Below are positions 46,101 to 57,949 of a stretch of 64,000 nt of DNA, piece by piece. Source of the DNA: Ziziphus jujuba (Eukaryota > Streptophyta > Magnoliopsida > Rosales > Rhamnaceae); the NCBI RefSeq assembly GCF_031755915.1, contig NC_083379.1, positions 22,816,001-22,880,000 of the forward strand, given 5' to 3'. The position numbers and the translations under genes are program-made. The notes below the pieces were generated by a model that saw only the letters and a list, made by a program, of their open reading frames with translations, did not search any database and was not told the origin of the DNA. Numbering within the stretch: position 1 is the first letter of the stretch; every line of letters begins with the position of its first letter.

Positions 46101-46329
46101 CAATGCCGACATAATGCCTTTGATATCACTGCAAGATCCACAAATGAAAATGCCAGAGAAACATCATAAAAAAAAAGTCGGGAAAAAAAAAATTTCGTAG
46201 TTGAGAGAAGAACTCGGAGAGGTCGAGGTCGAATTCGAGATCATCGTCGTCGGCTCGCTTTCTCTTATCGGATTTGGTGAGCTCGGGATCCGGCCCGCTC
46301 TTCTTTGTGATGGCTTTGACGGACGACAT
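43180..46329 (-). CDS. ASY4: ASY4-like meiotic chromosome axis coiled-coil protein, 8 exons
   Basis: ASY4 is a small axis component related to the coiled coil of ASY3 and needed for normal synapsis and crossovers. Exons on the minus strand are 46329-46214, 46128-46039, 45428-45369, 45287-45248, 45143-45050, 43596-43537, 43458-43367 and 43266-43180. All join in phase (2,2,2,0,1,1,0) to 212 residues. It starts MSSVKAITKK, has a basic KRKR nuclear signal near residue 24 and an acidic LEFDLDLSDD block. A long charged coiled coil (about 45-190, for example IKSMIDEVKAKFEKD and FEEEKERLFIRYEQM) follows, then the conserved tail FSILRKTLGSFLDN with an acidic PPDD end. The first donor is GA|GTTCTT, weak but the only one keeping the frame. 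ASY4 rather than ASY3 is favoured by the short length. The name rests on memory of the family. Confidence 0.85.
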
Positions 46330-46492
46330 TTTCGTGGTCTTCAGGAAGTCCGACACTCTGAGGGCTCTGGAACTGGAATTTGGGATTTCTTGGTCAGCTT
46401 TTTGAATGAATCGCTGAAATTTGGGGAAAATCTTAAGCAGTCTGGCTCTTGGTTCTGTCTTCGCGTGTTGGACAACGAGAGAAATGTCTGCC

Positions 46493-46503
46493 TTTTGGCG
46501 CGC
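46493..46503 (+). promoter_or_regulatory. Candidate E2F site upstream of the ASY4-like gene
   Basis: TTTTGGCGCGC contains the E2F/DP consensus TTTSSCGC, 164-174 bp upstream of the start codon. E2F control would fit an S-phase or premeiotic gene. This is inference from one motif. Confidence 0.4.
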
Positions 46504-46509
46504 TCTTAA

Positions 46510-46530
46510 GCGTGTTTTTGTTTTTATTTT

Positions 46531-46563
<33 letters not shown>

Positions 46564-48644
46564 TTTAGTACAAAAGTCTTGTTACTTATAATATTTCATT
46601 ATTCCAAAATTCTCATCCTTTAACATTGTGCAATTAATTCTTTTTGTTTCTTTGTGTTTGTTGTATATTATTTATTCATTTAATTGGTGGTATTTGTACA
46701 TTTCGTGAAAAATGTATTCCATTAAAATCAAACCAAATGTATAATGACCTATAAATAATATTTTAATGTCTTTTTGGTACAATTCAATAGGAAATAGTTC
46801 ATGATTCAAAATTGACGAAATCTTATTTCCCAAATAAAATAAAATAAAAAGTAATAATAATAATAATAACTCAAGCTCTTGCCCTATTAGATATATATAT
46901 ATATATATATTTGGTGTCAATAAAGTGCATTTGTTTTATCAAGCGAAAAAAAAAAAAAAAAACAGTGCATGTGATTTTTTTTTTTTGGTTGGTAATTAAG
47001 AAAGTGCATTTGTGTTGGTTAATAAAACACCAAATGATGACACATCGTCTAATTGTGAGGTCCAATCTAACTCTTAAAGTCCAATTCATTAGAATTATAT
47101 ATATATATTATCTAAGTTTACTTACTAACCAAGTTATTTTGTAAAAAATAAAACCTTATAAACTTATAAATAGATGTTAGGCTGTAAAATATTTGTATAT
47201 CATGTTGTATAAAATACTTGCAAATGCACAAATCAAATAATAAAGTGGTTTTGAGTACATCGGAATTGTCGAACCCAAATGAATAATGAATTATTACTTC
47301 TAATTAAATTATAATATTAAATTGAACATTCCAGGTTAGATGAAAAGATGCAATTAAAGTAAACTATTAAACTGAGTAAATTAAAAGACAAGACAATAAA
47401 GAAAGCAAATTAAATTGAGATTTAATTAAATAATGATGAGACAACAACCATGAAAGTCAACACTAGTTAATCCAATTTATTAAATATCATGCTAAGTAAT
47501 GCAATTGAATGATTGATAATTTAACCAAACTTAATCCTATTATCATCAAAAATTGATTTTTAAGTAATTGAATGTAGACATACGAGAAAATTAGTAGATT
47601 TCTCTTACTATTGACAAAACCCCTAAATAAATCCCTAAAGTCATGCGTTTCCATTAAGAACATGATTAAGTAATCTTGGCACACTTACTAGCATGGGGAG
47701 TGCAACATGTAAATCAACCATTAAATACAATACATCCTAGATTTCTCTACAATTAAATTGATTAAATCAATCACAAAAGAGGTCAATCATGAAGCATTAA
47801 GAACTAGTTGATTTATTAAATCATTTATAACACAAATATTCAATCCATAAAGATTAAATCATGATAGCAAAATAAATCCTCATAACTAGGACTACTGTCA
47901 TAGCCGTAATTATGATTTAGTTAATAATTAAAAATAAATTCAACATCATTAAATCAAAATACATGTTTTACAATCGAATTAAGGAGTAAAAACAAGAAAA
48001 ACCAATTACGTAGGTCACATGCTTGATGGATTTAGTGACCACCAATGCTTCTTTGCTTTCTCCTTAGTCCATGCGTGTTTCCCACACTTCCAAAAGTGAA
48101 GAAAGTCCAAGAAAAGTTGTTGCAATAATGAATGGAGAAAATCCCTATGAACGAAGCACCTTTTTCTTCCCTAAACTCTTGAAATCCCCTACTTAATTCT
48201 CCTCCTTATATCCTGTATATGTGCCGTATATGATATGGTGTATATGATGGTGTTTGCAGTGCAAAACATGTAGGCATCTTATAGAGTTTCATTTTTTATT
48301 ACCCACATAAGGTTTACCTACTCTAATAGGTCATCTAGATTTCCTAAACCTCTTATAGTATGTCGGCATGAATAAAAATAAAATTAGATTAAATAGGTGA
48401 CTTGTGATCGTAGGTTAATGGTCAAATTAAAAAAAAAAAAAAGTGAGGGGCATGACATGTAGAAATTAGGGACCAAAGAAATACTTGAAAATTTTGGAGA
48501 AGCTTGGTCCAAATTAGCTTGTCTTGGGTGATCTTGGCCTTCCAAGAAGGTTAATTGGGTCATTTTTTCCTATTTCCACATGTGCTTCAAAATTGATCTT
48601 CAAATCTCTACCTTTGGATTCTAATATTTAAATCTTAGCCTTTG
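46510..48644. other. Non-coding, AT-rich repeats
   Basis: There is an (ATT)n tract at 46539-46564, (ATA)n at 46853-46868, a TA tract at 46891-46910 and another at 47096-47108. From 47160 to about 48450 the DNA looks like an old repeat (phrase GTCGAACCCAAATG near 47268), with no coding. Confidence 0.5.
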
Positions 48645-48649
48645 ATTAT
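48645..48649. other. Target-site duplication ATTAT (left)
   Basis: Repeated exactly at 49393-49397, after the solo LTR. Confidence 0.9.
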
Positions 48650-49392
48650 TATTAGAGAATCATGGCAATTGTTAGCCATGAACCATGCAAACCCGAGACC
48701 AAGCTGAAATGCCTTGGCCAAGAAGTCATAACCTAGGTTGCTTTGTAATTTTGCTTGTATTTTGTTCTAGCAATTTTGTGTAATCTAGGCTAGATAAGTT
48801 GGTGCACAAAGACACCAAAATGTGTTAGTTAATATGTATTAGCCAAATTAGAGTATTAGGAAGCTTAGAGAAATGAAGCACCTTGATGACATGGAAAGCA
48901 CCTTGGTGACTAAGATGGTGACATGAAAGCTACTTGGTGACATGGAGCCAAACCATTCGGCCTCTCCCTCATCCAATGCATGGAAGGACATGTGTCATCA
49001 TGTATGAGGACTATTTCAACATGAAGGACCTAATGAGGCAGCAACATTTGTCAACAAACCATGAAGCATGTGGCAAAGTTACTTTACACATGTGTTTTGC
49101 TTCACCATGAAGGACTTATTTTGTATTGGTGTTTAAAATCGGCCATGGTGTACTTTCACACCTATTTTGTATGCTATAAGTATGTATTACATCTCAATGA
49201 ATAATATGTATTGAATTTTGAAGAAAATATCTTAGTTTCCACTTTGAAACCAAGAGAAACACAAACCGGCCAAAACTGGAAAATTTACCTGCAGCTTAAC
49301 CAAAGCAAGCCGAGAACATCTAAACTCCAAATCAATTTCCAAACCTTTCAAGTCCTTGTTCTTTTTAGATTAACCTTGCCCTAATCCTTTCA
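48650..49392 (+). mobile_element. Solo copia LTR, same family as 24613-30707
   Basis: 743 bp running TATTAGAGAATCATGGC ... AATCCTTTCA. It is the reverse complement counterpart of the LTRs at 24613 and 29981, flanked by ATTAT on both sides. This is the product of LTR-LTR recombination that removed the internal region. Confidence 0.93.
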
Positions 49393-49623
49393 ATTATGAT
49401 TTTTGAATCTTGGAGATGCTTGATAACTTGAGAAAAAAATATGTTACCATATGGATGACTTATAGCATTAGACTTGATCAATGGTCAGGATGAAATTAGA
49501 ATCTCCAAGCTTTTTGGAACTTTCTTTTTATTAATTTCAAACGTTAAAAGATGATAGCTTTTCGCTCATACTTCAGAATTTGAAAATAATATAATATTTG
49601 CGAGATTATGAGGATTCATATAA

Positions 49624-50767
49624 TGATACGAATGTAGATTGACTTGCTCCTAAACCCATATTATATTAGCCCGGATCGACAAATTAAGTTCAAGTTCTTA
49701 TGGTCATCTCAATCCCTAATCAACATATGACTAGAAACCTTGGTATATCGAAAACACCACAATAGGTGATGGATATCCTATTGATAATTCAAATTAAAAC
49801 ACTTGAGTTCTATTAAATGTTTTAGATGTTCAAAGAGAACAAATAGAATTCTTTTCTTACAAATAAATTTCTGAATAATATCTAAGCTGCCTTTTTATTG
49901 AAAAATAAGCTTTTAAATAGGTTTGAAAATACAAAATAAAACCCTAAAAGAATAGTCAAAACCGACCATAGAGAATAGGAAAGCAAGCTTGGCCGATTGT
50001 CACCTTCCTTTCCTAAACTAAATTGTATAAATTAATTCCTTTATTTTGAATTAGGAATAAATTAATTTACAATCAAAATAATAAAATTCTAACTTTCCTA
50101 AGTTGATTTTTCAAGAAAATAAACAAATAAAAACCAAAATAAAAGATAGTTTCCTAAAATAAAAAGTCAAATTCAAATTAGGAAACTAGTTGACTACTTT
50201 GACCACTAAGCTATCTTTAACCAATTTCCAGCTTGTAAAGGCTCCAAATCAGCTCTCATATGCCATGTAGGATAACAAATAGGATTCAAAATAGGATTAA
50301 TTATGAATCCCATATGTTGACCCTAATTGGAAAAAAGAGAAAATGCTTAATCACCAAAATACGATAAAGGCAGTGGCAAATATAGCAAATTCGGCCAACA
50401 ATCTCTTTCATGCGTAAATGTCCTCTTTGGTTGCTTTTGCTTCTACCTTGACTTGATTCCATGACCTCTTAGTGATGATAATTGAGTTCAAGAAGTTTTG
50501 AACCCATTCCTTGCTGCTTAGAGTCCATAAATGTACTAAAACAGCTACCTGGGTGCATATCGGCCTCTACTACTTGGATGCTTAAAACAGGATTTGAATC
50601 TTCGAATATTGACAAGCCCTTTTGGAATTATAACTCCTGGTATGAAACCAACCAGGTTGTACATAAATCTCTTGGCTTGTGCCCTAGTGATTAGCCCAGT
50701 CTTCGATTGTATCGGATCAGCAATCCAGCTGGTTGTCAGTTGGACGGGTATAAGCGGATTCTCATCA
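49624..50767 (-). repeat. Ty3/gypsy 3' LTR
   Basis: 1144 bp, aligned along its length with 55822-56947. A purine tract (minus strand AAGAGGAGGGGAA, 50768-50780) adjoins it. Confidence 0.9.
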
Positions 50768-50780
50768 TTCCCCTCCTCTT
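50768..50780 (-). promoter_or_regulatory. Ty3/gypsy polypurine tract
   Basis: Minus-strand AAGAGGAGGGGAA directly before the LTR. Confidence 0.85.
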
Positions 50781-50781
50781 A

Positions 50782-53700
50782 AAAAGGATTTGCCCTCGAA
50801 TCAAAATCATCACCTACAGAAAATTGAGATAAGTCAACAATTTTAAATGTAGCATCAACATTCTACTCACCCGGTAAGTCAAGCTTGTAAGCGTTTTCAT
50901 TAATCCGCTCCAAAACTTGAAAAGGTCCATCCCCATGCGGCATAAGCTTGGACTTTCTTTATTCGGGAAACCTCTCCTTTCTTAAATGCAACCAAACCCA
51001 ATCTTCAGGTTCAAAGACAACCTTAATCCGACCTTGGTTAGCATTCCTTACATATTGCTCAGTCCTCCTCTCAATATTTGCCTCTGTCTTTTCATGAATC
51101 TGCTTCACAAAATCAGTTTTTTGCTTTCCATCTTGATTAGCACGTTCATTTAAAGGTAAATGTGTTAAATTTAATAGAGTCAAAGGATTAAAACCATAAA
51201 CAATCTCAAATGGTGTATATTTAGTATCTGAATGCAAATATCTATTATAAGCAAATTCAACATGTGGCAAACATTCCTCCCATATTCTTAAATTTCTACT
51301 AATTATAGCCCTCAACAATGCAAACAAAGTCCTATTTACTAGTTCAGTTTATCCATCAGTTTGTGCATCATAAGTAGTTGAAAATAAGAGTTTAGTTCTT
51401 AAATTAGCCCACAAAGTTTTCTAAAAATAGCTTAAGAGCTTAGCATCCCTATCCGACACAATAGTTCTAGGCATACCATGCAACCGCATAATTTTCTTAA
51501 AGAATAAATTAGCAACATTAGATGCACCATTAGTTTTATTACATGCAATAAAATGTGCCATCTTAAAAAATCTATTCACAACAACAAAATTTGAATCCTT
51601 ACCTGTTCTAGACCTAGGTAAATCAAGAACAAAATCCATAGACAAATCCACCCAAGGAATTGAAGGAATTGGCGATGGAAGATACAAACAGTGCGGTTTC
51701 AACCTAAACTTGGATTTTCGGCATTTCAAGCATCGTTTACAAATTCTTTTCACATATTTCTTCATATTAGGCCAATAAAAATGTTCTTGCAGTAAGGATA
51801 AATTTTTATAATACAAAAAGGATCCATTAATCCACCACCATGACCTTCTCTCACTAACAATTCCCTTATGCTATAATTAGGTACACAAAGTTGATTTTTC
51901 CTAAATAAATATCCTTCAAAGATGTAAAATTTATTAAAACTATGTTTAGTACAATTTCTAAATATTTATCTAAAGTCACTTTCATGCTCATAAAGTTCTT
52001 TCAATTGTTCAAATCCAAGCAATCTAACATCTAAGGTAAAAAATAGTACATACCTTCGGGATAATGCATCGTCAACCATATTTGCCTTACCTTTCTTGTA
52101 GCGGATGACATCAGGAAAAGTCTTAATGAACTTAATCCACTTAGCATGTTGTCGGTTAAGCTTTCCTTGACCTTTGATGTACTTTAATGATTCATGATCC
52201 ATATGAATCACAAACTCCATCGGCATTAAGCAATGCTGCCACGTCTTCAAAGCCTTTATCAACGCATACATCTCTTTATCATATGTTGGGTACTTTAATA
52301 CCACTCCATTTAGCTTCTCACTAAAGTATGCTATGGGTCTTTCTTCTTGCATTAAAATAGCTCCAATACCTACACCCAAAGCATCACATTGAATTTCAAA
52401 AGGTTTAAAAAAATTAAGTAAAACTAGCAAAGGAGCATTAGTTAATTTTTCTTTCAACAAATTAAATTTTTTTCTTATGCTTCCCCCCATTTGAATCCAA
52501 CATTCATCTTTACAACTTTGGTCAAAGGTGCTATGATGGTGCTAAAATCCTTGACAAATTTTCAGTAGAAACTAGCCAAACCATGAAAGCTCCTCACTTG
52601 GGTAATAACTATAGGTTTCGGCCATTCTTGTATAGCTTTCACCTTGGATTGATCAACTTTAATTCTTGCAACACTTACAACAAATCCTAGAAAAAACAAT
52701 TCATCTTTACAAAAATCACACTTTTTGAGGTTAGCGAATAATCTTTCCTTTCTAAGTACTCCTAAAACTAACCTAAGATGTTCTACATGCTCATCTAAAT
52801 GCTCACTATATACAAGAATATCATCAAAATAAACAACCACACATTTTCCTATAAATGGGCGCATAACATGGTTCATTAATCTCATGAAAGTGCTAGGTGC
52901 ATTAGTTGATTACTAACCACTCATACAAACCATATTTAGTTTTAAATGCGGTTTTCCATTTATCTTCCTCTTTCATCCTAATTTGATGATATCCACTCCT
53001 AAGATCAATTTTAGTAAACATGCATACACCATGTAATTCATCAAGCATATCATCTAACCTCGAAATTGGATGTCTATATTTAATGGTTATATTATTAATA
53101 GCTTTACAATCCACATACATGGGCCATGAACCATCTTTCTTGGGAACTAATAAAACAGGAACAATACATGGATTCATGCTTTCAAGAATATAACCTTTGT
53201 CAAGTAGCTCACTTACTTGCCTTTGTAGCTTCTTTGTCTCCTCGAGATTACTTCTATATGCAGGCCTATTAAGAATTGCAGCTCCCAGCACAAAATCAAT
53301 TTGATGTTTAATCCCTTAAAAATGTGGTAAACCATTATGAATTTCCTCCGAAAAGACATTATTAGATTCTTGCAAAAGAAAAGAGATAGAACTTGGCAAT
53401 TTAAGCTCTTCAAGGTTAGCTTGATCATTTAGATAAACATCTTTACAAATCATGACCAGCAGGGGTTTATCATTCAAAATGCCTTTTTAATTTCCCAAAA
53501 ACTAAGATAAAAATTCTTCTTTTTCTTCTCTTTCCTATCTTTTTCTTTCTCACTCATGGACACCACTCCTTTACCCCCACTTTTGGCTTTTTCATGCCTT
53601 TTCTCACTCTCGGGTTTATCATGATGTTTCCACTCAATTTGAGTTTTAGAGGACTTACCTTGGACAGCAAGTTCTAACCTACCTTCTTGGATGGATGGTG

Positions 53701-55354
53701 AAACCTCGGGTGCCATACTTGCTTTCTCCTTGAGCTGTTTGGCCTCCCTCCTTTGTTGCATTTGAAGTTGATCTCTAAACACTTCCCTTGGGGTTAAGGG
53801 TTCCAGCTTAACCTTTTTTTCCTTTAAATTTAAAAACAATGGAATCCTCTCTTCCATAGTGTATGGAATCCTTATCAAATTGCCATGACCTCCCTAATAA
53901 AATATGATCAGCATGCATGGGAACAACATCACACAATACAACATTCACATATTTATCAATGCTGAATTTTACTTTGGCTTGTTTGTTTACTTTCATCTCA
54001 TCACTATCATTAAGCCATTGTAATCTATATAGTTCTGGATGTTAATGGAAGCTAATCCTAATTTATCAACTACCAAATTACTAATTACATTAGTACAAAT
54101 TTCACTATAAAATATCATACTACATATATTACTTTGAATTTCCCATTGAATGTGGAAGATGTTCTCTCTTTAAATTTGATCCTCATCTTTGTACACACTT
54201 AGAACCCTTCTTACCGCCAAACTTAATTCAACCCTTGAAGCCTTGAGTGATTCGGATTCCTCATGTTACTCACCTCTAATTTCTTCATCAAATTCTGTTT
54301 CACCCTCACTTTCTTCACTTTTGGATTCCAAATCTCCATTACTTTTTAGCACCATGATCCTCCTATTCAGGCATTGACTAGCAATATGTCCTCATCCCTG
54401 ACACTTAAAACACACAATGTCACAAGTTCTAGAAGGTTTATGATCAGTTTTACCTTCAATCTTACGTGCTTGGATAGATTCTGTTTTGACTTCCTGTTTT
54501 GGCCGATTTGAACTTTCTTTCCCATATTTTGGTTTTTGTCTTGAATCAAAGGTGGGATTGCTTCTCCAAGCACTTGGATTAGATCTTCCGCTGTTGGGAA
54601 CTCCTATAAACCATGAGCTTGTACCCCTTCTCTTGAGTTGATTTTCAATCTTGATGGCCACATGAAGCATCTCCTCCAATTCTACATATTGTTGAATCTC
54701 CATTTGATTGGCTATCTCGCGATTCCTACCACCCAAAGACCTTGCCTTGGTCGCTTCACAATCCTCATTCATACTCAAACTTATCATGAGCATCTCCATC
54801 TCTTTATAGTAATCCTCCATGGACCTACTTGTTTGAGTTAATGATTGGAGCCATTGATGCAGGAACCTATGATAATGGGTTGGCACAAATCTCTTCCTCA
54901 TGACTCCTTTCATTTATCACCAAGTAGTAATCAATTCATCACCAACTCTCCTTTTGGTACTTTACTCATTTGTCCACCATTGGAGTGCATAATGTTCGAA
55001 TTCCAAAGCTACCAATTTAACTTTCTTAGCCTCCGAATAGTTATGACAATAAAAAATCATCTCCATTTGTTCCTCCCATTCTAGGTAAGCTTCTAAATCA
55101 CTTTGTCCCATAAATGGTTGAATGTTGACCTTAGTGTTTCCAAGATCATCATCTTCTTCTCTTCCATGCTTCTCATGGGTTGGCCTTTCTTGGTAAGCAA
55201 AAGTATCATCGACCCCCTCTTTGAAATCATCTCCAAAATTTCCATCCTCGAATAATTTACCAGCAAACAAATTCAAATTCCAAACTTGAACTAAAACCGG
55301 CCTTTTGTAATTTTTTTTTTTTTTGGTTATCAGATTTTCTTTTGTTTCCCTCAC
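50782..55354 (-). pseudogene. Ty3/gypsy gag-pol remnant
   Basis: Gag (about 55354-54390) has WEEQMEMIFYCHNY, VMRKRFVPTHYHR and a CCHC knuckle whose first part is CFKCQG. The protease region has VVPMHADHILLGRSWQFD (about 53960-53900). RT (about 53290-52560) has [38 protein letters not shown] and VVYFDDILVYS. RNase H (about 52490-51970) has [18 protein letters not shown] and [15 protein letters not shown]. The integrase (about 51816-50960) has [22 protein letters not shown] and SDRDAKLL, ending in [19 protein letters not shown]. Stops split every domain. About a dozen bases encoding the strongly conserved MPFGL before NAPSTF are missing at about 52902. Confidence 0.92.
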
Positions 55355-55806
55355 TTTTTTTTTTTTTTAAAACACTCATAGAATATACACTCAACTCTAG
55401 TAGCAATAATCACACCAAAAATTGCAATTCCAAAGCCAAAAACTTCACCAAACCCGAGACCACACTCCAAACAAAATCAAATTACACAATTTTTAGAATT
55501 TATGCAATATGCTTTCAAATCTCTCCTTTTTTTTATTTAATATATGAATGCAACTAATTAAGATTAAAACAGCAAAGAAAAATCAACAATAAACCAAATC
55601 AACAAGAACAATAATGGAAAACAACCAACAATTTAGGAAGCAAAAATACGGTAAAACAATGAAACCTAATTTGACTAGGAAATTTTTTATTTTTTTTAAT
55701 GTAGAATGTGTATGAACTATGAAAAATCTTAACCTAATGTTAAAATTATAGAATAACACAAAAATAAATAAAACAAATAAGATCGATCAAACCTCAACAA
55801 AATCTT

Positions 55807-55821
55807 GTCTCTGATACTAAA
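55807..55821 (-). promoter_or_regulatory. Ty3/gypsy primer-binding site region
   Basis: Directly inside the 5' LTR the minus strand reads TTTAGTATCAGAGAC, close to the tRNA-Met complement TGGTATCAGAGC but altered. Confidence 0.6.
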
Positions 55822-56947
55822 TGATACGAACCAAGGCCGACTTGCTCCTAAACCCATATTATATTAGCCCGGATATAAAAATTAAATTCAAGTTCTTATG
55901 GTCACCTCAACCCCTAATAAACCTGTGACTAGAAACCTTGGTATATTAAAGACGTCACAATAGGTGATGGATATCCTATTGATAAGTCAAACTAAAACAC
56001 CTGATTTCTATTAAGTGTTTTAGGTGTTCAAAGAGAACAAAGAGAATTCTTTTCTCACAAATAAATTTATAAATAATATCTAAGCTACCTTCTCATTGAA
56101 AAATAAGCCTTTAAATAGGTTTGAAAATACAAAATAAACCCTGAAAGAACAGTCAAAATTGGCCATAGAGAATAGGGAACCAAACTTAGCTGTTTGTCAC
56201 CTTCCTTTCCTAAACTAAATTTTACTAATCAATTCATTTATTTTGAATTAGGAATTTATTAATTTACAATCAAAATAATAAAATTATAACTTTCCTAAGT
56301 TGATTTTTCCAGCAAATAAGCAAACAAAAATAAAAATAAAAGATAGTTTCCTAAAACAAAAAGTCAAATTCAAATTAGGAAACTAGTTGACCACTAAGCT
56401 ATCTTTGCCCAATTTGTAGCTTGTAAAGGCTCCAAATCAGCTCCCATATGCTATGTAGGATGCTAAATAGGATCGGATTAATTATGAATCTCATATGTTG
56501 ACCTTGATTGAAATAAAGAGAAAATGCTTAATCACCAAAATACAATATAGGCAGCTGCAAATACAGCAAATTCGGCCAACAATCTCTTCCATGCGCAAAT
56601 GTCCTCTTTGGTTGCTTTTGCTTTTTCCTTGGCTTGATTCCATGACCTATTAGTGATATTAATTGAGTTCAAGAAGTGTTGAACCCATTCCTTGCTGCTC
56701 GGAGTTCGCAAATGCACCAACACAACTACCCGGGTCCATATCGGTCTCCACCACTTGGATGCTTAAAACAGGCTTTGAATCTTCGGATATTGACAAGTCC
56801 TTTTGAGAATTGATAACTCATATGAAACCAGCCAGGTTGTACTTAAATCTCTTGGCTTGTGCCCTAGTGATTGGCTCGGTCTTCAATTGTATCGGATCAG
56901 CACCCTAAAGGATTGTCCGTTATATGGGTACCGGCAGATTCTTATCA
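55822..56947 (-). repeat. Ty3/gypsy 5' LTR
   Basis: 1126 bp, direct partner of the left LTR. It shows many small differences, so the insertion is not recent. Confidence 0.9.
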
Positions 56948-56952
56948 TATGA

Positions 56953-57131
56953 CACCTACTTCCACTATAAAATTCTCAATGGAATTGTTATAGAATTTTC
57001 ATAAAATCTTGAAGGAATCTTTCTGGAATCATCCTAATGCTTGGTTTAATTAATCTTAAATCTTGGTTTCCATCATTTTCCAACTCAAGGAATTCAAATT
57101 TGGTGTTATTTTTACAAAATTCCTTATCTCT

Positions 57132-57175
<44 letters not shown>

Positions 57176-57473
57176 CATTTAGAAAATCGCACAATTAGTA
57201 GATTTTCATAAAAATTAAGCATAAATTAGTAAATAATAAAGAAATAAAGTGGCATAAAATCATGAATATTTTATGCCTAACATATCATGGAATTACATGG
57301 AATTTTTTGCACTCTAAAGAAGGAGTTTTTTTTTTTTTTTTTTTTTATATATAGAAGTTTTTGTTTTATGTATTGATTCCAAAGAAAAATGAAAACATCT
57401 TTTTCTTCTCAATTTTTTTGTTTTTTCTTTCTTTTTTTTTATACGTTTTTTGTGGTTAGAAAATCATAACAAG
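56953..57473 (+). repeat. Probable 5' LTR (3' part) of the 57.5-63.2 kb copia element
   Basis: It ends AAAATCATAACAA directly before a PBS. It includes a (TC)n tract (about 57133-57172) and T-rich DNA. Its left part seems to continue across the gypsy insertion into 49398-49618 (GAGGATTCATA joined to TGACACCTACTTCC). Confidence 0.45.
57133..57172. repeat. (TC)n microsatellite
   Basis: A CT dinucleotide run near the LTR end. Confidence 0.95.
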
Positions 57474-57486
57474 TGGTATTAAAGCT
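57474..57486 (+). promoter_or_regulatory. Copia primer-binding site
   Basis: TGGTATTAAAGC, like the tRNA-Met PBS of copia elements with two changes. Confidence 0.7.
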
Positions 57487-57949
57487 TCGAGTTGAAACTT
57501 GAAATTAGTGTACATTGCAAACAAACTCTAAATTGAGCTTTAAACATATTAGGTGATAAATCTTAATGAGATGAAAAGAATGAGCCCAACCGTACCACCA
57601 TTTGTCACCACAAATGCCTTTATGCTGATGAAACTTTTTTGCAGGTTGACGTGCCATGATGCATTGCCACATGCCATCAACAGCCAATCGAGCTGAACCA
57701 TGCGCCTAGCTAAGTCTCACCAGTCTATGCCACATTAGCAATGACACGCCAAAGACATGCATATGCCGTGTGTGACATATCATATGACACATCAATAGAT
57801 ATGCTGCATCATCCACCACATCAGCAATGGTCCATAATTTTCTTTTGAAAATTGAAAATATACCCTATAGCATTTAGTATTTGCAAGTTTGTCCCAGAAC
57901 TTTTTATATTTGCAATTTGGCCAAAACTTTTAGAAGCTATTATTTTACC
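57487..57949. other. Untranslated or unassignable leader of the copia remnant
   Basis: No confident gag start is seen. The phrase TTAGTATTTGCAAGTTTGTCCCAG resembles other plant repeats. Confidence 0.35.

Larger units (their letters stand above)
49624..56947 (-). mobile_element. Ty3/gypsy retrotransposon, complete ends, dead coding region
   Basis: The LTRs at 49624-50767 and 55822-56947 begin TGATACGAA and end CTYATCA. Flanks TATAA (49619-49623) and TATGA (56948-56952) are a target duplication with one change. In minus orientation the order is 5' LTR, PBS, gag, protease, RT, RNase H, integrase, PPT, 3' LTR. Point stops, frameshifts and an RT deletion make it inactive. Confidence 0.93.
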
